Positions 34,353 to 45,400 of a stretch of DNA of 64,000 bases are shown here, in pieces; within the stretch, counting starts at the first letter, position 1, and each line of letters starts with the position of its first letter. The position numbers were made by a program, and so were the translations under genes. The notes under the pieces are model-generated. The model was not told the origin of the DNA, did not search any database, and worked only from the letters and a program-made list of their open reading frames with translations. Location: positions 19,716 to 83,715 of the forward strand of contig NZ_JAKEVF010000009.1 in NCBI RefSeq assembly GCF_022398315.1. The letters are read 5' to 3'. The DNA comes from Shewanella sp. Isolate11. GTDB taxonomy: Bacteria > Pseudomonadota > Gammaproteobacteria > Enterobacterales > Shewanellaceae.

Positions 34353-36472
34353 TTCGCCTCTCCTTTTTGACGAACATTAACCGCCTTAATTCGGCTCTTA
34401 CCTCGCTGACGCATCTCATCCGGAATTTGCTCATGGATGATACGGCCTTTATCTATCACCAAAATCCGATCGCACAGGGCCAATAATTTAGGATTATGGG
34501 AAGCTATCACCATAGAAGTGTCGGTAATTTGCGATAAGCAGGCGATGATCTGATTTTCAGAACGCTCATCCATAGCGCTGGTTGGCTCATCTAATAACAT
34601 TAATTTCGGCTGACGCAATAACACTCGACCTAAGGCAATCGCCTGACGCTGGCCACCCGAGAGCTGTCGTCCAAATTCGCCCACCTGACTGTCTAGGCCA
34701 CTACCGAGTCGGTCCATCAATTTGTCGATGCCAGAACTTACAATGATATTCGCCAGCAAGGTTTCATCGACTCGAGTGAGTCCAAACAACAAGTTGTCTA
34801 ATACGGTTCCATAAATTAACGCAGGTTGCTGCGACATCCAGCCAACATTGGCTCGAATATCGCCAATCGACCACTGTCTTGCCTCTAGGCGATTATAAAA
34901 TAACTGACCACTGCTCAGCTGATACTGCCCAGCCATAATGGCCAACAAACTCGACTTACCGGCGCCTGCGGGACCAAGCAGGCCTATTTTTTCACCGGGT
35001 TCGATATTGAGATTGACCTCGGTAAAGGCTGGTAGGGAGTGGTCCGGATAATTAAAGCTAGCGTTGCGCAGAGAAACCGCACCATTAAAGCCGACCGAGT
35101 TACTCGATTGATGGGCTTTTTGCTGCTCTTGTGGCAGCTCAAGGATTGAATTAACCGCAGTGATTGCCGACTGGGTTTGTTTAAACTTAAGCAGCAGCAT
35201 TGAAATCTGGTTAATGGCATTGGCCGCACGGCCACTTAACATCACGATGGCAATCAATCCCCCCATACTGAGATTTCCTGCATGGATCTGATACACACCG
35301 GTAATAATTAACCCTATGGTGACCAGTTGCTGACTGTTCATCACGCTATGGCTCAGGGTATTGGAGGCAATGCGAGATTCATTCTGCCAATCGGCCAGAC
35401 TACTGACGGTATCATCCCAAATACGCTGCGCCTTGGCCTCGCCATTATTCTGTTTTGTCTCGACCAGCAGGTTCAGGGTTTCAATAAGATGCGCTTGGCG
35501 CTGAGTCGATAGCTGCGAAGTATGTTCTATGGTTGCCATCAGCTTTTTTTGCATCACAAAGCTAATGATAAACAACAGCAACATACAGACTATAGGCACC
35601 AACACCATATAGCCGCCCAGCCAAGAAATTAATGCTAAAAACAGTAAGGTAAAGGGTAAATCCACTGCGGTCACTAAAGTTGCAGAGGTAATAAAATCGC
35701 GAATGCTGTCAAACTCTTGTAGCTGCTTGGCAAAGGCGCCTGCCGAAGCCGGACGGTTTTCTAAACGCATACCTAGCACTTTGGCAAACAAGATATTAGA
35801 CATGCGAATATCCACCTGTTTACCGGCAACATCAGCTAATCGAGTCCGCGCCTGTTTTAATAGCCAGTCAAAGATAATCGCTAAACTTGCCCCTGTAGCC
35901 AGCACCCACAAGGTATCTATGGCTTGATTGGGCACCACGCGATCATACACATTCATGGTAAATAGCGGTGTCACCAAGGCGAGAATATTAATGGCTAACG
36001 AGCCCAATAAAAAGCTGCCATAGAAAGGTTTTACCTCGTCGAATGCCGCCAACAACCAATGACGTTTTACACTGAAATGATGCTCTTCGCTGCGGGCGTC
36101 GGTCACCATGTGTCGCTTAACATGCCAGCTATCTTGGTAAAAGTTAGCCTTGAATTCAGCCTCAGAAATTTCAGCTTGTTGCCCCTCGGCATCCAGCAGT
36201 TGTAAGCGCCCCAGCGGGTCCTTGCTAAGCAAACCCGGTTGGTGCTGCTTGGAAATCACGATTGCCGGAAGAGCCAACTTATTTAGCGGTAGCTTTTGCT
36301 CCACCGCCTCGATACCAACATTGTTGCAGGCTTGCACCAAATCCATTGTAGATAAACGGCCATCGCTAACCACGATATGCTTGAGCAAGGTCGGCTTGGA
36401 AAAGGTTAGTCCTAATTGCAGACACAAGGCCTCAATCACATTGACTAATGCATCTTGAGTTGGATTAATCAT
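34349..36472 (-). CDS. Type I secretion ABC transporter (LapB type)
   Basis: This is a 707-residue fused permease-ATPase. Residues 1-130 form a C39-like domain without the catalytic Cys, as in substrate-docking forms. Residues 145-420 are the ABC membrane domain (TPLFTMNVYDRVVPNQAIDTLW is typical). The ATPase has Walker A GPAGAGKSS near 500, signature QLSGGQRQAIALGRVLL near 605, and Walker B LMLLDEPTSAMD, with His in IASHNPKLL. It powers export of the giant adhesin encoded immediately upstream; the adhesin stop and this start overlap as ATGA. Confidence 0.94.
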   Translation of the reverse strand: MINPTQDALVNVIEALCLQLGLTFSKPTLLKHIVVSDGRLSTMDLVQACNNVGIEAVEQKLPLNKLALPAIVISKQHQPGLLSKDPLGRLQLLDAEGQQAEISEAEFKANFYQDSWHVKRHMVTDARSEEHHFSVKRHWLLAAFDEVKPFYGSFLLGSLAINILALVTPLFTMNVYDRVVPNQAIDTLWVLATGASLAIIFDWLLKQARTRLADVAGKQVDIRMSNILFAKVLGMRLENRPASAGAFAKQLQEFDSIRDFITSATLVTAVDLPFTLLFLALISWLGGYMVLVPIVCMLLLFIISFVMQKKLMATIEHTSQLSTQRQAHLIETLNLLVETKQNNGEAKAQRIWDDTVSSLADWQNESRIASNTLSHSVMNSQQLVTIGLIITGVYQIHAGNLSMGGLIAIVMLSGRAANAINQISMLLLKFKQTQSAITAVNSILELPQEQQKAHQSSNSVGFNGAVSLRNASFNYPDHSLPAFTEVNLNIEPGEKIGLLGPAGAGKSSLLAIMAGQYQLSSGQLFYNRLEARQWSIGDIRANVGWMSQQPALIYGTVLDNLLFGLTRVDETLLANIIVSSGIDKLMDRLGSGLDSQVGEFGRQLSGGQRQAIALGRVLLRQPKLMLLDEPTSAMDERSENQIIACLSQITDTSMVIASHNPKLLALCDRILVIDKGRIIHEQIPDEMRQRGKSRIKAVNVRQKGEAK

Positions 36473-39400
36473 GGCTGCAGACTCACTAAGGCCATTTCAT
36501 CATCGAGTCGGGCAAGCAAGTCATTGGCCGAAGCAGAATACTCCATATTTTGATCTAAGCTCGTGCTCAGGTAATCAGCCTCTGTGCTTTGAATGAAGCT
36601 TTGCTTTATTGCTAAAGACAGTTCACTCTCGCTCGATTCATACTTGGCCTCGAGCAATGCTTCCTGCTTAAGCTCTTCATCTAAGGCTTGACCGCCTTGC
36701 AAGGTATATGGCAATGGGCTTACTTGGGTTTCCGTTATCGGCACACTCATCGCAGACACAGGTGACGGAGCCGCTAAATCGACAGTCACAGTAATGGTTT
36801 CTACCGCGCCTTCGGCAGTTTCCCCTGCAAGTACCGCTGTCGGTTCGAGAGTTAAAGTAAACACATCGCCATCTTCGGCACCGACAACCGTAATAAACTC
36901 AACCCGCTCGAGAGACACAACCCAAGCATCGCTGGTCTGTACGCCTTCAGACAAACTCATATCATCTGGGACGCCATAAATGGTCAGCTGTCCACTTTCG
37001 TTGAAGGCTGGATTTTGCAACGCCAAGCCTAAATTTAACGCCACATTGTTAACATCATTGGCGGTAACATCGGCCACTTGCGTCCATACTGGTGCATCCA
37101 CTTGCGGTGAAATCTCAACTTCAAAATTAACCACGGTTGCATCGCTGAAGTCAGACTCCAATCCGCCAAGCACCCTTGCAACATCTAAAGAAGTTAGTTC
37201 CAACTGCACATCTAATGTGCCGAAGGCTAAATCACCGGGATACAGTTCAAACTGAGTCAAGGAGCTTAACGCCGTCAGGGTGGCATAGTAGTTGTCGTTC
37301 ACATCATCGTATTTAAAGGAGATAAATTGATTGCCTATCTTCACCCCTTCTAAACCGACCAAGGCCGAGGCATCATCTGAAGTCACGACGACTCGCATAG
37401 TGATCAACTCAGAACCATCAACTTCCTTAAGTGCGGTATCTAAATCTATGGTGATCACTTCATCTTCGACACTGGAATACAGGCTCTCTGGAGGGGTGAT
37501 CAAGTCGACACCATCGGCAACGGGCGATACACCTACAAGGATATCTGTACTACTCGTTACAAAATCATCTGTGCCAAGCTCTTGAGTAATAGCCTGAATT
37601 GAAAGTGGAATATCACCACTAAAATCGCTCGGCGGTAAAAAGACTAAACCGGCTAATTGCTCCGACGTTACCGACCAAGCATAGGTTGGTGAACCGTTAA
37701 AATTACCGCCATCGGCACCCACATTTGGTAACTGAATCAGATCTGTACCATCTTGGTAATATAAAACTGAGCCACTTGGCACACCACGAATAGTGAGATA
37801 AATCTCTTCAGAGCCATCTTGGTCTATCAGACCAAGGCTCGATGCATCAAGGGCTGAGAGGTCGATCAGCGTATCTTCCTGCCCTTTAACTATGATCTGC
37901 TCACTCGGCGTTTCGGCGGCATCGGTAACTGGAGTCACTTCTATCGTAAAGGTATTGTCGAAACTCGCTTGATCGGTGACATCAGAGCCATTAATGGTCG
38001 CAGTATCGATACTGGTTGCAGCGAAAAGCAGCCTAAAATCACCGCTCAAATGTAACGGCGGCACAAATTCGAGCAGTAATAAGGAGTTATTTAGCTCATC
38101 CATTGTGGTGCCAGAAAACGCCCAAGTATCGGTCGAGCCGGCTTGTAATGTCCACAGACCTAAACTGTCACTCAAACTGCCGCCATCGAGCAAGGTCAGG
38201 GTCACAGGCAAAGCACCGTCACCCAGTAAAATCTGCTCTGAACCACCTGTTGTCGGGGTCATATGCGGGTCTTCAAACACTAATCGAAGCCCCAATGGAA
38301 TTGGGCCATCTTCTAACATGGTTTGATTCACCACATCGAGACTAACGCCATCGGCAACGGGTAGAATCTCAATATCAATAATTTGCGTATCATCGATGAT
38401 GGTATCGCCACTGATGGGATCTGTGGCGATAATACGAATAGGAATGCTGAACTCGCCGGCAAAATCTTCATTGATGTTATGTAACTGCAAACTGCCGAGT
38501 GAATCAGTGGTAAATAGATACTCGATGATATTTTCACCGCTTTCATCATAAATCGCTTGAACATCACTGCCTGTAAAATAACCGCCTTGAGGCAAATCCG
38601 CAGTCAATACTCTAAAACTCACCACATCGTTTGGATCTGTGGTGATACTCAAGTTGAGGTGGCCACTGAAATCTATCGTCGTGTCTTCGATGCCGTCGAC
38701 TGTAGTCAGCTGCAGCATGTCGACCACAGTGGCATTACTGGCAGGAGCATCCTGATCGAATTGCACATAGAAACTCGTTTCTATGATGGCAGGGTCATCT
38801 CTATCCAACACTCGCCCTTCGACGTTTATCAGCGCTGGACCTGTCGCGACTTCACTCTGAATCGTCACCCCAGCCAGCACATCGAGAGCATATTCCTGTA
38901 CCGTGTCACTGGTGATGCCCGCCACGGGTATCAACCAACGCCCCTCGCCGTCATTAATCGCACCATTGGGATGTGACACATACCAGCCATCGCCACTGGG
39001 CACAGTAATCACTATGTAGTCGAGTACCTCTGAGCCATCGATATCCCCTTCGAAAAACAACACTTGCCCGGTTAGATCAATCGGTGAACCATCGCTGCTG
39101 ACTAATATCTCAGCTTCACTCTGCAAATTGGTGGTGAGGTTCACTACAGCATCAACGACCACAGTGAGTTGAGTTAATTCATAACTCTGCACTTCGACGC
39201 CCGATTCTGAGGTATCAGCAATTCGATAACTGGCCTTAAAATCAAATGAGCCATCGGCATCCAGAGGCGGTACAACGGCTAAACGACCAGAGTTGAGTAA
39301 ATCATCTATGGTCGGGCTACTGCCATCGAGCAGATCCAACACCGATAAGCCGTCCTCAGGGATAAAAATTTGCGAGCCATCCATGGTTAGAATAAAGCCC

Positions 39401-42400
39401 TGCGGATCCTGATAGAGAATGATCAGATCTGTGATGGTTTCACTGCCATCGAGATCAGCATCCAGTATCGGGGTAAAATCTACTGGAATGGCTCTGTTCT
39501 CAAAACCATAACTGGTGGTTTCCAGCGTCGTGGGACCGGTATCGATAACCGGATCAATATCGATATTGACGGTTAACTCAAAGGCCGCAGTGTCACCATC
39601 TAACTCTGTACTTTGAGCAAAAATGCTAAAACTGACAATACCACTAAAATCTTCGATAGCCTGAATACTAAGAGTGGAAAGCGAAGCCGCTGACACGCCA
39701 TACAAAGGCAATCCGTTATCGAAGCCCACTACGGGTAAGTTAACGGGGTTCCCTAAAGAATCGACAAAAATCACCCCTTCGGGTAGGCCGGAAAGACGCA
39801 AATCTAACGCCTCTGAACCATCATCATCGGAAGTTACAATGGTGAAATCTAACGGGATCAGGTTATCTTCGGCAAAAGGATTAACATTCGAGATAACACC
39901 AGTAGCATTATCAATTGTCCATACATTGGGGTCGCCATCGATAATAGGCGCATCATTTGCAACCCCAGTCAATGAAACGCTGACAAAATCGACATCGCTG
40001 TAATTCGGATTTGGATTAGTGGTGTCATCAGCAGGATCAATACCATCCTGGGCGGTATCGAGAGAAAAGCTTCGCACCGCAATCGAGAAATCACCAAAAT
40101 TAGCTGAACTGACATCATCTGCAGGAATTAATTGTGCAACACCACTGTCAACTTCAGACGCTAATACCGTCCATACATTGCCATTACTGGCCGCCGAAGG
40201 TGAATCAATAGACCAGCCGTCAGGTAGAGTTAGCTCAAAATTTAAAATTTCAGAACCCGAATTATCGGTTAATTTCCCTGAGATAATCGCATTGAGTAAA
40301 ATGGGTGCATCTTCAACACTATGAATATTTTTGGTGGTTAGCGTGGGCACATCGGCTATTGGCGTGACATCGATAGTCACGGTTTCAATGCTACTTAATG
40401 CCGTATCATTATTGTCACTTTCAGTGGATTTAGCTTGAACGGTAAAAGTAAATTGCCCCGCTAAATTGTCGCCTGCCGTGGCTATCAAGTTATCCAAATC
40501 GACCTGGCTGATCGTCATGCCATCACTGATCGTCCGCCCAGCCGTAGTCAAAGTTAATCCGGCGCTAATGCTATCTATGATATATGAAACCGTTTCAGAG
40601 CCACGATCGTCTATACCAGCTTGGTCCCCTGAAGTGGCATTAAGCTGCATATTAACGCTGCCGCCATCTTCATCAACCGTGTAGAGAAATTCACTATCTG
40701 TATCCCACTCTGGCGTATCTGCTACCGATTCAACCGAGACAGGTAAGGTCGTGGTTAAAGGGGTTTTGCCGGTAATATTGACCGTAATAATAAACTCAAC
40801 GCTGTCCGTGGCGTCTGAGCTATTTGAATAAGGAAGAAAACTTAAAGTGCCATTCGGCGTCGCAACTCGAGTAACGGGATCTTCACTCAAGCCGCCATTA
40901 AGCAGGGACAAAATATAATTACCATCGGCGTCTTTCGGTACTTCCACCGCGTTCAATATCAACAGGCCCCCCTGTAAAGCCGCCGAATCGAACACGATAC
41001 TGGTGATTAACTCATTCGCATCCACATCTCCCGGCGTCGCCTCAAGATCGATGCCTGTTAGCGTGTCTTCAACAAAGTCGGTAGGAGACACTCGAACAGA
41101 GCCGGCTTGGTCTTTGGCAATCAACGTCAGTGTATCTGTCGCCACATCGCCATCAGCATCGGTGACCTCTAACAGCACATCTTCGCTATAACTCAAGTCG
41201 TTATAGGCAAATACTAAGGTGGTCACCGTCGCTAAACCATTTTCATCGACCACCAGCTCACCATATTTAACCGCGGCAGGATTTGCATCGGTATAAAGCT
41301 CAATCACCGAACCAACAGCATAAGAAGTGCCTTTATAGATCACGTTGGTGACTGAAGCGCCATCGGCACCTTGCTGAGCCTGCGAGAACATCTGCACGTT
41401 ATATGAATCATTATCACCTTCAAAAAACTCTAAGGTTTTAGCCGTGTCCTCAGGCACATCATCGTTGACGGTTACTGTCACCATTTGGGATGCCGATTTA
41501 TCATTATCGGCGTCTATAGCATAAACTTCGAATTGTAAATCTAAGCTGTTTTCGCCATTGGCATCGGCATGGTCCAGTGCATGGTATTGTCGATATTCCA
41601 CCTGACCATTGGCGCTAAATCGGATTTGAAAAACAGTTTCGTTGTCGCCAGCACGAGTTGCGACATACCAACCGTTACCATCGGCGGTGGTATTTAAACT
41701 AATCAGCTGCCCCGCACTGTAATAGGTGCCGAAGCTAAAACTGTCGGTTAAGGCAACTTCAACAACCGAGTCACTGCCTTCTACCAATGAAAATAATTGC
41801 GATGTGGAAATCGGATTCGTCGTGGTTAGATTACCTTCATTAATATTTAGTTGCAGCGGTGTAGCTAGCTTAGCGTTGTCGCCATCATAGATGGTCACGG
41901 CCAACTCGGCCGATGAAATCGTATTGTCACTATCGGTAATGTTAACCGCCACATTTAAGGTATCGAGTAAATCTGCACTGCCCAAATGATCGATAGGGCC
42001 TAACATTTCAAACGTCACCGCTACCGTGCCAGCGGTTTCAGGGGTAATCTCGATATCGGTTGGCAAGCTGATACTGAATACTCGTAGGCCATCAGCAGTC
42101 ACAGCCTCAAGCACCGCACCTTCATCTTTAATTTGCCAATATAGCGGCTCACCATTTTGAGTTAAGGCGGTGCCGGAGCTATTTTGCACCTCACTGCCAT
42201 CGACCATATTAAAGGCTATATCGATGACGCTATCTTTGGTCGCAGTAACATTAAACTCGCCAGCGTCTACAGTGTTATAAGCGGTAATCGAAGGATCTTC
42301 GCTGACCGTCAAACTAACATTATCAATACTTGCCGCATCACCATCCGCCACAATTACGGTTAAAGTAGCGGGTGAAACATCACCATCACGGTCGGCAGTA

Positions 42401-45400
42401 AATATGTTGAAATCAAAACTATCAGTGCCGATTTGATCGAAAGCTTGGTACAAAGTGAAATCATAGTTTTGACTGAGGCTGTCACTATCTGGGCTCCAGG
42501 TATCGCTAAGCTCAATAACAAACACAGGATCAGCTTCATCGCCAAGATGGGCGATTAATATTAATCCACCAGCACTTAAGCTGTATTGAATCGGCACACC
42601 ACTGGCAGTCAATTCTGGCTGGGAAGCAGCGGGAGAAAATGCCACCGCGACGACGGCATCACTGCCGACTTGCAAGTCAAAACTGCCACTTTGAGTTAAA
42701 GGCGTTCCAGCAAGCGCATTTTCTTCAAAACTTAACGAAGTGATATTCACTAGCTGAGGATCATTACCATCGCTAATTGCCCAGCTCAGAACGCCTTGAT
42801 CGATTTGGGTGCCATCTAAATCTTCTGCGGTGATATAAGTGTCGATATTCAACACATCTGTTCGCAAATGATCTAACGGCTCAAATTGAGTGAAGGTTGC
42901 GGTTACACTCAAATCATCACCGACATTGGTTGCCGATAACTCGATAGTAAATACAGTGACAGGAGTCGATTCATTAGTGGTTGCCGTTAACGTTTTACCA
43001 TCACTGGATAGGCTATAAACCAAGGCATTCCCATGACTGGTTAAGGCTTGGTTACGCACTAAATATGGCGTTAGCACAGAAAAGCTTACGCTATCGGCCA
43101 CCAGCGTATCTGAGCCCGCGACAATGCTAAATACCTGCTGAGTGACTTGAGCCGCTTGATCGATATCAGCTTCTTGAAAAGAAACCACCACATCGCTCAT
43201 TGCCCCCTGAACACCATCGACAACGGTAAACACGGCATTGGCAGTATCGATACTGCCATCAGAATCCAGCACGCTATACACCAGAGTCATCTCTTGCAGC
43301 TGGTTGTTATCGAGATTGTCAGCCACCTCAAAACTCCAACTACCATTAGCTTGAATAGTGATGGTGCCTTGGGCGGTAACTATGATTGCTGGCGCTCCAG
43401 CAGCAACCGAATAATCCGTGCCATTATAGTTGATTGAAGTGACCGTTAACGGCCCTTCAATGGTGTAATCATTACCCAGTAATGAACCATTGGCCGTCGT
43501 GTCTTCGACTAGGGTGGCGCTATCGTCGAACGCAAACGCGCGAGTATCCATGAAATTCAATACCGCATAGGTAATGATCTCCTCAGTAGTACCATCACTG
43601 TCAGTTTGCAAACCACTTAAACGAATGTAACTCAGTACATTGGTCTGATTACGTTCATCTAACGGTTGAAATAGTGTCACCGTCAGCTCAGTTGCGGCTA
43701 AACTCGCCGTCATGACGATTTCACTGTCACCATCACGAGTCAAAGTGAAAGATAATCCATCGGCAGCGACGTCTATGCTTAGGTCTTGCCCCTCGGAAGT
43801 CAAAGCCAATAAACGATTCTGCTCAGCGGTCAATGTCAACACAGCATCGGCGATCTCGACCGGAATGGTCACACTAGTACTGTCCATTGCATTCAATACT
43901 AATTCGTACAAAGAGGCGATTTCGGGCACAAATAAGGTTGGCATAACATCGCTGGCGCTATTACCTGAAGCATCGACAACCACCACTTCCATGCTCCAGC
44001 CTAAATTGCGATCTAAACCACTCACATCAAGCCCAGTAAATTGCCAACTGCCATCGGTGGCAACCACACTAGTAAAGGTCTTGGTAGTAATGCCATCTGT
44101 GATGGTGAGATCGACACTTTGACCTTCCTCAACCCCGGTCGTTACCCCGCTGAGGCTATCTTGCACACCGTACATAAACAGACCGGCATCGAAACCATCC
44201 ACTCCCGTGTCAATATCTATGCTGACTTGTGTATCCAAAATGGTGGTATTCGTTGCAACAGCAGGGTTACCGGCTAGATCTGAAGAACTGGCTTGCAGTA
44301 ATAACTCACCATCGGCCAAGGTCGATAAGTCAACATTCTCAATTTGCCACAGGCCATCTACAACGACGGTATTAAGGATGATAAATAGGCCATTTATATC
44401 GGTTACCGTCACCTCCACGGGGCGACCATCTTCAATATTGGTTACTGTACCGGTAAGGGTCTCCGCAGTTGATTCTGCGGTGCTGATTAAGCCATCGGCA
44501 TCGACAATCTCAATGGTAATACTGGCTAAACTATCTTTATTAACCACCACGGAAGCATCGACAAGGTTACCCGCCACATCACTACTGCTGGCGACAAAAG
44601 TTAAGTCGCCATCACTCAAGCTGGAAATATCGGCACCATTGATCTGCCAAGCACCTGCGCTCACAGTGGTGGTAAAGCTTAATTGCTGGTCATTAATGTC
44701 TGTTACTGTGATAGTGACACTTTGGCCCTCTTCGATATCGGTAACCGTACCCGTGAGATCCAATATGACCATCTCGGCCGCGTTAATCACGCTATCGGCA
44801 CCGGCATTCACTTCTATGGTGATAGAAGCCAGAATATCGACCAATATGGTATCGGTTGCACTGGCGCTGTTGCCCGCAAGGTCACTGACGTTTGCGGTGG
44901 CGGTTAAACTGCCATCGGCAAAGCCACTGAGATCGAGTTCAGTTAACTGCCATGCTCCGGCAGCAATCACAGCCGAATAATCGAGACTGTTGCCGGAGCC
45001 ATCACTTAGGGTGACAGTAACGGTCTGGCCATCTTCGATATTGCTCACTGTGCCACGTACCGTTACCGCTTGCTGCTCTAGGCTATTGATCACGTCATCG
45101 TTATCAATAATTTCTATAGTGACCGAAGCAAGCGTATCTTTAACGACGCTGTTGCTACCGCTGGCAATATTGCCCTCAAAATCTGAAGTCACCGCGGTGA
45201 GAGTCAACTCGCCTTCGGCCAAAGAGGACAAATCCACTCCGTTAAGCACCCAAGCTCCATTTAAGATCACGCTAGTGAAGGTGAGGCTATTGCTATCGAC
45301 ATCGGTCACGGTTACCTCAACTGGGCGACCATCTTCTACGCTGATCACTTGGCCAGCAAGGACTGCCAAGCCAACTTCATTTTGATTCAATACACCATCG

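Noticed and set aside
44207..44980. 257-codon plus-strand ORF and many shorter ones opposite the adhesin gene
   Set aside because: They are antisense to the repeat region and recur with it. Composition is Ser/Thr/Val-rich from complementing Asp/Ala-rich repeats, with no start signal.
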